Below, piece after piece: positions 26,293-38,787 of a stretch of DNA of 64,000 nucleotides. A program made the position numbers and the translations under genes. This stretch comes from Spiroplasma endosymbiont of Lonchoptera lutea. GTDB lineage: Bacteria > Bacillota_I > Bacilli_A > Mycoplasmatales > Nriv7. Positions within the stretch are counted from its first letter, which is position 1, and the number at the start of each line of letters is the position of its first letter. The notes under the pieces are model-generated. The model had not been told where the DNA came from, ran no database searches, and was given only the letters and a program-made list of their open reading frames with translations. Location of the stretch: positions 806,001 through 870,000 of the forward strand of contig NZ_OZ026463.1 in NCBI RefSeq assembly GCF_964019715.1, read 5' to 3'.

Positions 26293-28143
26293 ATGTATAA
26301 ATTTATGTTGTGATTAATTATCGCTTTTATTGGTTTAGTTCCTCTAGGTGCCTTCTTTGATATAAAACAACCACCAAAACCTAATATGGAACAATCCTTT
26401 ATGAAGCGAGAAAAACGAGCAACTAATACTAGTCAATGTGGTAATAGTTGTGAATTACAATTTGCTAGTTTATTAAACATTACTCTTGTTGTTGATTCTG
26501 GTGTTTATTTTGATTTATCTAAATTTGATATTGAATTACCTAATGATGTTAAAAATCAAAATAAAAATTATCCTAATCGTTTACCTTTTTTTATGGATAG
26601 TCAGGTTTTTCTACTTATAAAAGATTTTTTTCAAAAATATGGAACCTTTCAATCTATTGATAGTAAAAAAATTTATACTATTCCAAAAGTAGTTGATATT
26701 GTAATTAAATTAAGAAATTTAAGTCCTTATTCCTTAATCTTTTTCTCAGCAGAAATGCCACTACAATCAGAAAAAGATAACGAACAACCATTACCAACCG
26801 AAATAACTAAAAATGATGGTGAATATCAGTATAATCAGTTTCAAGATAAACTTGATTATTTAATGATACAACGCCGAGATTTTGATAAATTTAATTATAG
26901 TTATTTATATTGAGTACCCATTTTTAATTTCTTTGATGATAATTTTAAATATATGAATGAAATATCAATTAAGTTAAATGGCTTTAAACAGAATAGTAAA
27001 TTTAGTTTAAGTCGCGAAAATTCATATCCACCAGGTTTCATTGAAGAAGTTATTTTTAGAGAACTTTCCTTTTCTAGTTTTGGTGATGTTATTACTATAA
27101 AAACTGAACATGGTAGCATTAGGGGTTATAATGAGATTTTAGAAAATGGTAACTCACTTTGAAAATCTGGCTCGCAAACAAGTTTTGGAAGAGATTTTAT
27201 CAACACCTTTTTCGGACAAATTAATTATTATGGTAATACTTTCCATTTTTTACGCTATGATGACAAATTAAAGGCTGATTTTAAAGATTTTATACTTTAT
27301 TATCAAAAAGATTTAACTATTGATTTTATTAACGGTTTATTTAACAAAATTTATAAAATTTTAGGTGAGTTTTTTGTACAATTCTTTTATGCGAGTTTTG
27401 ATACAGATGCCTCTACTTATGTAGAATTAGATTACAAAGGGATGCAACAAATTCCTAAAAATGTTTTACAAATGGGTTTTTTCTATCGTTCCTTAATTAC
27501 TTTTTATCCCAAACAGTATTTAATTAACTTTGGTTCAACAATTGAAAATAGTAAGAATATGATTTTTCGTTCTTATTTCTTTGTTAAAGATAAACAAATT
27601 ACCAATGGTTTTAATACTGGTAAAAGTTCTTATCAAATAGATTTTAATGTGTTAAAAGCATATGATAACCAATTATGAAACGCTACTAGTAATAAACTGC
27701 ATTTTTATAATGCTAAAGTTGATGTAATGTATGGGATTAATATTTTTACGCTAACTTTTCCACTATATAAAAAGAAAAGTGAAAACACTGAATATCATTA
27801 TTCTTTATACGATTTTAACATTTTGAATTCAACGGCTTTTATTGGGGGTGGAATAAGCGGTAATATGAATGACTTAATTCCGACGCCCAACTGTTCTTAT
27901 TGGGGTTTATTTAGTGCAATATCCTGTGGCATTCAGCACGCTTCTGTTAGTATGTTGAATTGATTGCTTGGCCTTTCTGGGATTAATCTTTTAATTCGCC
28001 CCATTGCAGATATTGCCAAAACAACAATTAACTTTACCAAAACTGCCTTTCCAGTGTTTGAAGTTATTCCGGCATTTCAGATGTTATTTGAATTTGTAGT
28101 TCCACTAGCAATCTTACTAATGATATTAAAAAAGTTCTCTTAA
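26293..28143 (+). CDS. ORF1 adsorption-type protein, domain type B
   Basis: The 616-aa product has the same signal peptide, EQSFMKREKRAT motif, Cys pair, body and C-anchor as unit 1. Residues ~55-155 are replaced by a different sequence (SLLNITLVVDSGVYFDLSK..., then VVDIVIKL and FFSAEMP). The type B domain recurs in the downstream lipoprotein. Confidence 0.82.
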
Positions 28144-28197
28144 ATATTGCCAATATTTTTATATAATATAATTCCTTTGAAAGGAGGATTTTTCTTT

Positions 28198-28623
28198 ATG
28201 AGAAAATTTTTATCAGCTTTAAATTTAATATGTGTAATGTTTATTTTTGGTTGTAGTAAAGCAGATGTTTCTAAATCAAAAAAAGATAATATTTGCAATA
28301 ACAGTTGTGAATTGAAATTTTCTAGTTTATTAAACATCACTCTTGTTGTTGATTCTGGTGTTTATTTTGATTTATCTAAATTTGATATTGAATTACCTAA
28401 TGATGTTAAAAATCAAAATAAAAATTATCCTAATCGTTTACCTTTTTTTATGGATAGTCAGGCTTTTCTACTTATAAAAGATTTTTTTCAAAAATATGGA
28501 ACCTTTCAATCTATTGATAGTAAAAAAATTTATACTATTCCAAAAGTAGTTGATATTGTAATTAAATTAAGAAATTTAAGTCCTTATTCCTTAATCTTTT
28601 TCTCAGCAGAAATGCCTCATTAA
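28198..28623 (+). CDS. Lipoprotein carrying ORF1 domain type B, unit 2
   Basis: This 141-aa protein has lipobox FIFGC (Cys19). After a short linker it repeats the type B domain of this unit's ORF1, with only about three substitutions in over 100 residues. It stops where the ORF1 domain ends (SAEMPH). Confidence 0.85.
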   Translation: MRKFLSALNLICVMFIFGCSKADVSKSKKDNICNNSCELKFSSLLNITLVVDSGVYFDLSKFDIELPNDVKNQNKNYPNRLPFFMDSQAFLLIKDFFQKYGTFQSIDSKKIYTIPKVVDIVIKLRNLSPYSLIFFSAEMPH

Positions 28624-28647
28624 TTTAGTAATTTAATAATCATTCTT

Positions 28648-28677
28648 GAAAATCGTATTTTTTGTACTACGGTTTTC
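28648..28677 (+). terminator. Internal terminator after lipoprotein, unit 2
   Basis: GAAAATCGTA pairs with TACGGTTTTC, with a T-rich tail, in the same place as in unit 1. Confidence 0.6.
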
Positions 28678-28697
28678 TTAATTTAAGGAGTTTAAAA

Positions 28698-29780
28698 ATG
28701 AAATATATTATTTCCCAAGCAGATTTAGCAGATTTAAAAGCAAAAGCACAAAGTTGACTAAGTGCTAATTGCCGTAATCCTTATTACTATAAAACTAAAA
28801 AACGCATTACTGCATATTTAAATTTATGTACTTATTTTTATATTGAAGAAACTACTTTAACAAAACTTATTAAAAAATATTTTAAGAATGCAGCGAAAAC
28901 CTTTTATCGTTGGGCACAAAAAATTATGACCGCTTATTATTCGGACAATTTAGATTTATTATTGTTTAAAACTACAAAACCACAAAATCTTAATTATCAA
29001 TATAGTTTAAATTCTCGTGAAAAAATATGCGATTTATATTTTGATTACAAAAATCTTCAAGCCGGTGGAATGTGGTCTTTATTTAATAATTTAAAAATCG
29101 GTTCTCACGATATTAAAAATTCAAAAATTCCGAAAAATATCAAAACTTTTTACCGTTGAATTAAATCTGACCCTCGTTGAAAAGAATTAAAACAGCAAAT
29201 CAAACAAACAAAACGCCATTTTAAGCGTTATGAAGTCTCCGAGATTGGTCTTTTACAAATGGATGCCAAAATTATTACCACATCAAATTTTCCGGTTGAT
29301 AAAAAATATTATATTTATGATTTCATTGACGAAATGACACGCATAGTATTTGGCTATGTTTATGATAGTTTAGGAACTAACAATGCCCTTAATGCCGCGC
29401 AAAGAGCAATGAAAGATTTCGGCGAACTTGGCATAACAATCAAACGCCTTCGTACTGATAATGCACCAGAATTCACTACTACTAACTGAAGTAATAAAAA
29501 AGCATACAAAGTAAAAGAAAAGTCTTTTACAACCTTTCTTTCAAAAAATGGAATCATTCACGAGACGACACCAATCCGCTCTCCTCAGAGCAACGGAAAG
29601 ATTGAACGATTCCATCAACATTATACTAAATTATTTTATGCCAAGGGTAAAAAACTGAATCAAAATGAACTTCAACATTATTTAAATCAATATTATTACT
29701 TTTATAATTTTGAACGCCACCACTTATCTTTAAATTCTAAAACTCCTTTTCAAACATTACAAAAACTTTTAACAAAATAA
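28698..29780 (+). CDS. DDE transposase, unit 2
   Basis: This 360-aa protein keeps the same catalytic residues as unit 1 and is over 90% similar by eye. It appears intact. Confidence 0.85.
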
Positions 29781-29906
29781 TTTTTATAAAGTATTTAACT
29801 TATTGTTTCAATTATAAATTAAAGTGATGCTTTTAAAATACCTAATATATTTTTCATATTTATTTTTTCTATTTTTTATATAATTCTGTTTATTAACTTA
29901 ATTAAA

Positions 29907-29930
29907 AATGGAAATAAATTAATTTCCATT
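29907..29930. terminator. Hairpin between transposase and cargo, unit 2
   Basis: AATGGAAAT and ATTTCCATT form a perfect 9-bp stem between convergent genes. The remaining 29781-30083 is AT-rich with no gene seen. Confidence 0.6.
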
Positions 29931-30083
29931 CATTTTACTAAATTTTAAAAGGTTTATTTTTAGTATCTAGAATTGCTGTATCTTCTGTTATAGAATTACT
30001 TTTACATTACTAGGATAATTTTTATAGATATATAGCTCTTATCTTAAAATATATACTTATTTTATCTTATTTTCTAAAATATT

Positions 30084-31337
30084 CTAAGACAAAATAAAAT
30101 CAGCAACACAACTAATTATACCAAGAGCAGAACCTTTAGCCATACCTGTAAGTAATCCGGTAATAAAAGCTTTTCCGGATTTATTAATAATAATTTTTAA
30201 AGGAGAATCACTATTTTCTTTTATTTTCTTTCAAGCATCACCAGGAGCATTTGAAAGTGTATTTTTTTTAAATGAATCAAAAATATTATCTAAACATGTT
30301 TTTGGTTTCTCTAATTTATCTAATCTTGATTTTATATCATCTATTTCTGATTTAAGATTGATTATTTCATTATTTTGATTTATATTGATTAAATCTTGAA
30401 TATAGTCATGTCTTATCTGTAATAGTCATAATTTAAATTCATTTTTAAATTTTTCTTCTTCACTAATCAAAATATTTTGATTATAATTTTTATCTTCTCT
30501 TTTTAATTTTAAAGTTTTTTCTTCGCTATTAGCTCAAATATCAAATTGTTTTGCTTTTTCAACTGTTAACGAAAATAAAGGATTTATATCAATATCGCCT
30601 ACAAGACGAATTGAATCATATTTAAGTTTTACTCAAGGACTTTTAAATGAATCTGAACCTACATAATAACAATTTTGAATCATTATTTTATTATTTTCAC
30701 GGTATATTCTGATTGCAAGTTCTACACCACCCCCAGAACCAAATAAACCACCACCGGTATTATAATATTCATTAAATATATGTTTAACAGCTTTATATTG
30801 ATCACTAAAACTATAACCACCAATATTTGTATTTGCTGAACTAATTCAAAAAAGAGGGTGATTATGTTTGTTATCAAAAATATTTTCTTTTCTAAATTCT
30901 TTTATTAGATTTGTTGATATTTTTAAATTTCGTTCAATTAAATTTTTTCCATTCAGTAACATTTCTGCCCTAAAATTAATGAATTCTAATTCCTGAAATT
31001 TTTGTTGAAATTCTTCTCAATTTTTTGCATACTTAGTTCAATCATCTATTAAAACTTTAATATCAGCACCTTCATTATGTTGAAAGCCACCACCACTACT
31101 ATGTCTTTTTTCTCCGCTGTCATAGTTAATATTAAATTTATAAAAAAAGTTATTATTAAAAAATTCAATTTGCTCTTTTGCATAGAAATCTCTTTTATTT
31201 CTTTTTAAATTTTCTAAATTATTTATTTGTGTATAATTAATTTCATTTTTTATCGGAGTTGGAGCATTGCCAACAAGTCCTGCGGTTCCGCTTCCTGCTA
31301 TTGTTATTGTTCCTAAGATTGATAGTAATTTTTTCAT
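30084..31337 (-). CDS. Inverted cargo 2: 417-aa secreted, coiled-coil protein
   Basis: The signal peptide is the shared cargo leader (TITIAGSG...GLVGNAP), followed by NLKRNKRD. A globular part of about 280 residues contains a Gly-rich GGGLFGSGGG stretch. A predicted coiled coil follows (INLKSEIDDIKSRLDKLEK, ~residues 340-360), and the C-terminus is hydrophobic (AFITGLLTGMAKGSALGIISC). The plan suggests a secreted, membrane-active effector or toxin. No family is recognised. Confidence 0.78.
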
Positions 31338-31540
31338 ATTAATTAATTTCCTTATTCGTAAATTTTTAGTAATTAATAATAAAATTTATTCAATAAGCAA
31401 CAACCTCTCTACCAAGAAAAAATTTACAATCTTTTTACCTTGAAATTTAATTATAAACTGTTTTTAAAAATTTTCTTATAATTTATCGTTATTTATAAAA
31501 ATTTTAAATAAAAAATAAATCCACCCCTTTTAAAAACTTC

Positions 31541-31569
31541 TTGTACTTGTCATAAGTATGTGGTATATT
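31541..31569 (+). promoter_or_regulatory. Junction promoter feeding unit 3
   Basis: TTGTAC, 17 bp and TATATT end at the unit boundary. Confidence 0.7.
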
Positions 31570-31586
31570 ACATACTTTTGATAAGG

Positions 31587-31629
31587 TTGTAGAAACCATA
31601 TACATATGACAAGATTTTGTTTTCTACAA
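31587..31629 (+). other. Leader hairpin, unit 3
   Basis: The sequence is identical to unit 2. Confidence 0.55.
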
Positions 31630-31650
31630 ACTTTTAGGGGGTGTTTTCTT

Positions 31651-31752
31651 TTGGCAGTAATATTTTGTATTGAATGCGACAACGAAAGCTATATCGTTGG
31701 CAATAAAAATACAGTTGGAATCTGTAATTCTTGCGATGAAAAGGGGTTTTAA
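31651..31752 (+). CDS. 33-aa zinc-ribbon-like protein, unit 3
   Basis: An identical copy of the unit 2 gene, with two CxxC pairs. Confidence 0.6.
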   Translation: MAVIFCIECDNESYIVGNKNTVGICNSCDEKGF

Positions 31753-31754
31753 TT

Positions 31755-31889
31755 TTGAAAGAAACGATAGATTATAAAATATGTCGTTGGTGTTTGCATA
31801 TTAGAAACTTAGGAAATCACGATGCTTGTGATAAAAAATTTATTAATCATATTAAAAAAATATTAAAAAATAAAAATAAAGCACACTAA
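31755..31889 (+). CDS. 44-aa Cys/His-rich basic protein, unit 3
   Basis: An identical copy of the unit 2 gene. Confidence 0.55.
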   Translation: MKETIDYKICRWCLHIRNLGNHDACDKKFINHIKKILKNKNKAH

Positions 31890-31902
31890 AAAAGTAAGAA
31901 AT

Positions 31903-32214
31903 TTATTTTTTAAACCTATAAAAAATTAAATATAGAATTCAAACAATACCAATAATAAATTGAACTACAAATCAACCTTCTTCTTTAAATAAATAAACTC
32001 ATTTTAAATCTTGAAATTTTAAATTTCAATTAAAAAATCAAACCATAGCATATAATGCTTGTCCAAATGAATTATCTTTATCCGGAGTTCAAAAATAAGC
32101 AACTCCTTGTAAAATTCAACCTATTCAAATAGTTATGCCTAAATAATTAAGATTAACTTCTAAAAAGCAAATTATCTTATCTGAAATATCTTCTAATTTA
32201 TCTAATAAATACAT
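31903..32214 (-). CDS. 103-aa antisense membrane protein, unit 3
   Basis: An identical copy of the unit 2 gene on the minus strand. Confidence 0.7.
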
Positions 32215-32260
32215 ATAAAACCTCCTAATTTTAAAAATAATAAAAGGATAAAAAAAGAAA

Positions 32261-32521
32261 ATGAAAACTGTAAATAAATTTATAAAAAAATATTGATGAA
32301 TAATACTTAATTACATTATATTCATATCTTTAAGTATAGTTTTATTATTACATACAGATATTGAAAATTTGCAACAATTTATTAAAAATTTTGGAGCAAT
32401 TGGTAGGTTAATGATTATAGGTTATTCATTAGTATGAGTAACCATAACACAAATAGTGAACTGTTTAATTCGTTTTGTATTAAAAAAAATCAAAATTAAA
32501 AGAAAAATAAAAGGAATTTAA
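32261..32521 (+). CDS. 86-aa two-helix membrane protein, unit 3
   Basis: An identical copy of the unit 2 gene. Confidence 0.65.
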
Positions 32522-32527
32522 AAAATA

Positions 32528-32827
32528 ATGTTTAAAGTTAAATTAGTTAGTATAAAAAGAAAAATATTTAAAAATAAAGATGGCTCTACGATGTCAGGAT
32601 ATTCTGCCGAATTTTTGCGTTATGAAAATGACTTATTTGAGCCTACCGGCGAACAAAAAGCCTTATGAATTGATGATAATAATTTAGAACAACAAGAAAT
32701 TTATAAATTGTTAAAAGAAAATGTTAAATCATTTTTTAGTTGCGAATTAACTTTTGATAAAAACCCCAAAATAGTTAATTTGCAAAAAATTGAATTAGAA
32801 AAAAATCAAAAAAACTTGTCCAGTTAA
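32528..32827 (+). CDS. 99-aa basic protein, unit 3
   Basis: An identical copy of the unit 2 gene. Confidence 0.7.
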
Positions 32828-32837
32828 TTGATAATCA

Positions 32838-32909
32838 CTTCGGTCTGCGAAGCGGTGCGGAAAGCGTATGCTCCGCCCGCTTAGCGGGTAGTCGGCGAAG
32901 CCGACTATT
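32838..32909 (+). other. Four-hairpin origin-like island, unit 3
   Basis: The sequence is identical to units 1 and 2. Confidence 0.7.
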
Positions 32910-32959
32910 ACTTGATTAAATAACACAACTGGCGAAAATCTAAAACTGGAGCATAAAAT

Positions 32960-33802
32960 ATGAATTTACAACCTCAAAATCCGACTGATTTTTATATGAA
33001 AACGATTTATTACGGTCAATATATTCGCAATATTGTTATGCCTTTAGAACGCATCAAAGCAAATACTCGTAATGCTAACGGAGTTAAAAATAAGGGTAAT
33101 TGTGATACAAAAATGCTTAATAGCAATATTCGTGCAAAATCTAATGTTATTCGGAAAGCATATCATAATTTTTGAGACTGTAAAAAACTTACATTCTTAA
33201 CGCTTACTTATGCTGATGTTAATGAATTTGATATTAGAAAATGTAAGCGTGATTTAAATAAATTTTTTAAAAAATTAAAATACTGATTTAAAGTTAAAAA
33301 TAAAAATATTAAGTACTTGTATACCTATGAATATCAGAAACGAGGCGTTATTCATTTTCATATTTTAATTACCGAAAAAATACCTCATAAAATTATTTTA
33401 CAATTTTGACCTTACGGAATTAATAAAAATATTAGAGTTCGTGAAAACACTAATGAAATGGTTGTAAAATATTGCTCTAAATATATAACTAAAAATGTCC
33501 TGCACGAAAAGTCATTAAACCAGTATGACTTAAATATCAAGGCTTATCAATTCTCATATAACTGTCAAAATCCCATTACTAGAAAACAAGTATTTACCGA
33601 TACTTTGAATAATATTGTTAAACGAACTGTAAATTCTGAATTTGTAAAATACTTAAAATCAACAGTTAATAACTTTAAAACCAAAATGTGCGGAGCAATC
33701 TATGAATTTAAAAATATTAATTATATAGACTTTGAAAGTGCAAATTATGCTTCATTAGAAAGTTTAAGATTTAGAAATCAACTAAGAAAAATGAAACATT
33801 AG
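32960..33802 (+). CDS. Rolling-circle Rep, unit 3
   Basis: This 280-aa protein is identical to unit 2 Rep, with HUH motifs intact. Confidence 0.88.
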
Positions 33803-33812
33803 GAGTTAAAAA

Positions 33813-33854
33813 ATGAAAGAAAAATTGCAATTTAAAATAAGAATTAAAAATTAA
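33813..33854 (+). pseudogene. Stub of the 120-aa membrane gene, unit 3
   Basis: The first codons and ribosome site are kept, then a stop, as in unit 2. Confidence 0.6.
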
Positions 33855-33875
33855 AAAATTAAGGAGAAAAGAAAG

Positions 33876-34088
33876 ATGAGTATATTTGGGTTAGTGTTCT
33901 TTACGATTTTAACATTATTACTAGCATACTATATTGCGGTTAATATTTATCGGTTTTTAAAAGATAAAAAGAAATACGGTAGTGAAGCAAAGCAGTTGCC
34001 AAAAGATTTTACTTATGCACAACGAATATTTATTGCAAAGTTTAAGCGAAATTTATTAGAACAAGATGAAAAAGAAATTAAAAAGTAG
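33876..34088 (+). CDS. 70-aa single-span membrane protein, unit 3
   Basis: An identical copy of the unit 2 gene. Confidence 0.7.
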   Translation: MSIFGLVFFTILTLLLAYYIAVNIYRFLKDKKKYGSEAKQLPKDFTYAQRIFIAKFKRNLLEQDEKEIKK

Positions 34089-34097
34089 GTTTAGAAA

Positions 34098-34247
34098 ATG
34101 TTTAAAAAAATAATTATTGAGTTAATTGAATTAATTTATCCAACTGCCGATTTACCACCCCAAGTTGTATTTTTGTTTTCAATTTTAATAATTGTAATGC
34201 TATTTTCGGCAATTATTTTTCTACTCTTTTGACCTTTTAAACGGTAA
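34098..34247 (+). CDS. 49-aa membrane protein, unit 3
   Basis: An identical copy of the unit 2 gene. Confidence 0.65.
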
Positions 34248-34252
34248 TTATT

Positions 34253-34483
34253 ATGTTTTTAGTTGCTTGAAAAGATTTAGATTGAGAAATGACAAAATTG
34301 TATTTTTGAGATTTATTTATTCAAATTAAAGTTATTCCGGCGTGAGTTTCTGGAAAAGAAATTGATTTAACCCAAGAACTACTTTGACTTTTAATAGCAA
34401 ATATTGCGTTTTGAATGGTATTAGTATTCATTGTCTTATTTATGGTTATTTTATTTTATAAGGTTAAATCATATTTTGTTTAG
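34253..34483 (+). CDS. 76-aa Trp-rich membrane protein, unit 3
   Basis: An identical copy of the unit 2 gene. Confidence 0.65.
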
Positions 34484-34498
34484 AAAGGGGGTGATTAT

Positions 34499-34741
34499 AT
34501 GTTTAGAACTTTCTTAACAGAAGTAATTACGCCAGTCGCCGTTACGGGAGAACAAGCCGTTACTAACTTATGAAAAGCATTAATTAAAGCGTTTGGTAAT
34601 ATTTGAACCGATATTATTGGTGGTAATATGCCAAATGTTGTTAATTTCTTTGCTACATATTGAGTTTTCTTGCTTGGGGTGATTATTGGTTTATTTTTAA
34701 TCGCTTTCAAAATGTTTGAAAAATTAATGCCCGGCAGATAA
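34499..34741 (+). CDS. Major coat protein, unit 3
   Basis: Identical to the unit 2 coat protein, including its variable N-terminus. Confidence 0.72.
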
Positions 34742-34772
34742 TAATAAAAATAAAGAAAGTGTGATTTAAGTG

Positions 34773-35762
34773 ATGCTATTGTTTAAGAAAATAAATTTAA
34801 GATTATATGATTTTGTTGCTTTAAATCGCACTTTATTTATTATTGCGTGATTTTATGGTGCGATTTTGCATTATTATAATCCCCAAAGTTGACGAATGTT
34901 ATTTGATATTATTTATTTATTAATTGCTTTGTATGTTTTATATACTAAAATTTCTCATTTCTTTGCTCGTCGAAGTTTTATTAATTTCTTATTAAATTCA
35001 CCCTTAAATTTAGTAATTGGTGCTTTAGGGACTGGAAAAACCGCTTTAATGGTTTTAGCTTCTTACTTATTAAGTGGTTGAAAAACGATTTCTACTTTTC
35101 CAATTACCAATAAACAAATGCTTTCATTAGGCCATATGTCTTTATTGGATTATAATTATCCAATTTTAGATGAAAAATCATTATTACTTTGAGATGAAAC
35201 TAATTTATTTCTTGAAGGTACTGACTATAAAGAAAATGATAGAGTAACCCAGGGTTTACAAGAATATTTTGCTTCGGCTCGACAATTTACCCATATCGTA
35301 TTAGCGAGCGGACAACGAGCTGAACATATATGAGTTAAAGTTCGTGATATTGCGAATTCAATAATTGTTGGCATTAGAAAAAAACCAGTTAGTATTTTCC
35401 GACCCTATTTACAAGTTATTTATGGCACTTTTAAATCGGTAAGCGAATACGAACAATGACGATTAACGCTAATTAATGCAAAAAATGATAAAAAAGGTCG
35501 CAAAATCAAATATCGTAGTATTCCGGAATTAGACATTTATTTCTTTAAATTGAAAATTCCGATGTCAATTTTAAATCTTTACGATAATAAATATTTATCA
35601 TTCTTGCGTGAATTAAGTAATCGTGCTTTGAATGATAATTATCAGCATAAATTTTGAAATGATAATGTAATGGATATTGAAGCATTAGAATATTTAAAAA
35701 TGGAAAAATTCAGCAAGATACTTACTAAGTTAAAAAATAATCTGAATAAGAAAAACAAGTAA
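34773..35762 (+). CDS. Zot-like assembly ATPase, unit 3
   Basis: Identical to the unit 2 ATPase (329 aa, Walker A GALGTGKT). Confidence 0.88.
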
Positions 35763-35775
35763 AGGAGTTTAAAAA

Positions 35776-36102
35776 ATGGAAAACTTAGAAAAAATGGCTA
35801 GTTTGATTGGCGATATGTTTTATAAAGTTTTTGATTTAATTTGAACTTTAACCATTCCCGGAACAGATATTCGTATTATTATTTTTCCGCTAATTATTCT
35901 TGTGATAAATCTTGTAATTGGTGGCATTTTAGGTATTCATATTGAACGACCAAAAGTTGGTTTTCGTAAAAAATATCGAAAATCAGTCGCTAATTGAGGA
36001 GCTAAGAAAAAATCATCTAGTGGTCCAATTAAGAAATTTAGTGGTAATAGTTCTAAAAATAGACCGTGAGCTAACCAACACGGACGGCGAATAAAAAGGT
36101 AG
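35776..36102 (+). CDS. 108-aa membrane protein with basic tail, unit 3
   Basis: An identical copy of the unit 2 gene. Confidence 0.68.
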
Positions 36103-36112
36103 GTTTTAGAAA

Positions 36113-36358
36113 ATGTTTAAATTAATAATATTATTTATTCTTGTTGCTGTTTTTTCTATTTTTGCTTTAAACGACTTTTTAGGTTTATGAGCCTATGTGC
36201 GTGAGGGTTTAGAATATTTTAATAAAGTTCTATCAAGTAATATTAAAATTTTAGAACTATTTAAACCAATGATAAGATTATTTTCTCAACATCCAATTTT
36301 CCAAATTTTAGGAACGATTTGTATTTTATCAACAATATACCTTATTTTAAGAAGTTAA
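36113..36358 (+). CDS. 81-aa two-helix membrane protein, unit 3
   Basis: An identical copy of the unit 2 gene. Confidence 0.7.
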
Positions 36359-36382
36359 ACATAGAAGAAAGGACAAATAGAT

Positions 36383-38233
36383 ATGTATAAATTTATGTTG
36401 TGATTAATTATCGCTTTTATTGGTTTAGTTCCTCTAGGTGCCTTCTTTGATATAAAACAACCACCAAAACCTAATATGGAACAATCCTTTATGAAGCGAG
36501 AAAAACGAGCAACTAATACTAGTCAATGTGGTAATAGTTGTGAATTACAATTTGCTAGTTTATTAAACATTACTCTTGTTGTTGATTCTGGTGTTTATTT
36601 TGATTTATCTAAATTTGATATTGAATTACCTAATGATGTTAAAAATCAAAATAAAAATTATCCTAATCGTTTACCTTTTTTTATGGATAGTCAGGTTTTT
36701 CTACTTATAAAAGATTTTTTTCAAAAATATGGAACCTTTCAATCTATTGATAGTAAAAAAATTTATACTATTCCAAAAGTAGTTGATATTGTAATTAAAT
36801 TAAGAAATTTAAGTCCTTATTCCTTAATCTTTTTCTCAGCAGAAATGCCACTACAATCAGAAAAAGATAACGAACAACCATTACCAACCGAAATAACTAA
36901 AAATGATGGTGAATATCAGTATAATCAGTTTCAAGATAAACTTGATTATTTAATGATACAACGCCGAGATTTTGATAAATTTAATTATAGTTATTTATAT
37001 TGAGTACCCATTTTTAATTTCTTTGATGATAATTTTAAATATATGAATGAAATATCAATTAAGTTAAATGGCTTTAAACAGAATAGTAAATTTAGTTTAA
37101 GTCGCGAAAATTCATATCCACCAGGTTTCATTGAAGAAGTTATTTTTAGAGAACTTTCCTTTTCTAGTTTTGGTGATGTTATTACTATAAAAACTGAACA
37201 TGGTAGCATTAGGGGTTATAATGAGATTTTAGAAAATGGTAACTCACTTTGAAAATCTGGCTCGCAAACAAGTTTTGGAAGAGATTTTATCAACACCTTT
37301 TTCGGACAAATTAATTATTATGGTAATACTTTCCATTTTTTACGCTATGATGACAAATTAAAGGCTGATTTTAAAGATTTTATACTTTATTATCAAAAAG
37401 ATTTAACTATTGATTTTATTAACGGTTTATTTAACAAAATTTATAAAATTTTAGGTGAGTTTTTTGTACAATTCTTTTATGCGAGTTTTGATACAGATGC
37501 CTCTACTTATGTAGAATTAGATTACAAAGGGATGCAACAAATTCCTAAAAATGTTTTACAAATGGGTTTTTTCTATCGTTCCTTAATTACTTTTTATCCC
37601 AAACAGTATTTAATTAACTTTGGTTCAACAATTGAAAATAGTAAGAATATGATTTTTCGTTCTTATTTCTTTGTTAAAGATAAACAAATTACCAATGGTT
37701 TTAATACTGGTAAAAGTTCTTATCAAATAGATTTTAATGTGTTAAAAGCATATGATAACCAATTATGAAACGCTACTAGTAATAAACTGCATTTTTATAA
37801 TGCTAAAGTTGATGTAATGTATGGGATTAATATTTTTACGCTAACTTTTCCACTATATAAAAAGAAAAGTGAAAACACTGAATATCATTATTCTTTATAC
37901 GATTTTAACATTTTGAATTCAACGGCTTTTATTGGGGGTGGAATAAGCGGTAATATGAATGACTTAATTCCGACGCCCAACTGTTCTTATTGGGGTTTAT
38001 TTAGTGCAATATCCTGTGGCATTCAGCACGCTTCTGTTAGTATGTTGAATTGATTGCTTGGCCTTTCTGGGATTAATCTTTTAATTCGCCCCATTGCAGA
38101 TATTGCCAAAACAACAATTAACTTTACCAAAACTGCCTTTCCAGTGTTTGAAGTTATTCCGGCATTTCAGATGTTATTTGAATTTGTAGTTCCACTAGCA
38201 ATCTTACTAATGATATTAAAAAAGTTCTCTTAA
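36383..38233 (+). CDS. ORF1 adsorption-type protein, domain type B, unit 3
   Basis: The 616-aa product is identical to unit 2 ORF1 and pairs with the identical type B lipoprotein downstream. Confidence 0.82.
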
Positions 38234-38287
38234 ATATTGCCAATATTTTTATATAATATAATTCCTTTGAAAGGAGGATTTTTCTTT

Positions 38288-38713
38288 ATGAGAAAATTTT
38301 TATCAGCTTTAAATTTAATATGTGTAATGTTTATTTTTGGTTGTAGTAAAGCAGATGTTTCTAAATCAAAAAAAGATAATATTTGCAATAACAGTTGTGA
38401 ATTGAAATTTTCTAGTTTATTAAACATCACTCTTGTTGTTGATTCTGGTGTTTATTTTGATTTATCTAAATTTGATATTGAATTACCTAATGATGTTAAA
38501 AATCAAAATAAAAATTATCCTAATCGTTTACCTTTTTTTATGGATAGTCAGGCTTTTCTACTTATAAAAGATTTTTTTCAAAAATATGGAACCTTTCAAT
38601 CTATTGATAGTAAAAAAATTTATACTATTCCAAAAGTAGTTGATATTGTAATTAAATTAAGAAATTTAAGTCCTTATTCCTTAATCTTTTTCTCAGCAGA
38701 AATGCCTCATTAA
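38288..38713 (+). CDS. Lipoprotein carrying ORF1 domain type B, unit 3
   Basis: Identical to the unit 2 lipoprotein (141 aa, lipobox Cys19). Confidence 0.85.
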   Translation: MRKFLSALNLICVMFIFGCSKADVSKSKKDNICNNSCELKFSSLLNITLVVDSGVYFDLSKFDIELPNDVKNQNKNYPNRLPFFMDSQAFLLIKDFFQKYGTFQSIDSKKIYTIPKVVDIVIKLRNLSPYSLIFFSAEMPH

Positions 38714-38737
38714 TTTAGTAATTTAATAATCATTCTT

Positions 38738-38767
38738 GAAAATCGTATTTTTTGTACTACGGTTTTC
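38738..38767 (+). terminator. Internal terminator after lipoprotein, unit 3
   Basis: The same stem as in unit 2. Confidence 0.6.
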
Positions 38768-38787
38768 TTAATTTAAGGAGTTTAAAA

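Larger units (their letters stand above)
21481..31570 (+). mobile_element. Phage unit 2
   Basis: This 10,090-bp unit appears structurally complete, with ORF1 domain type B and a 417-aa secreted cargo protein. Every position I compared with the next unit, 10,090 bp downstream, is identical. Confidence 0.9.
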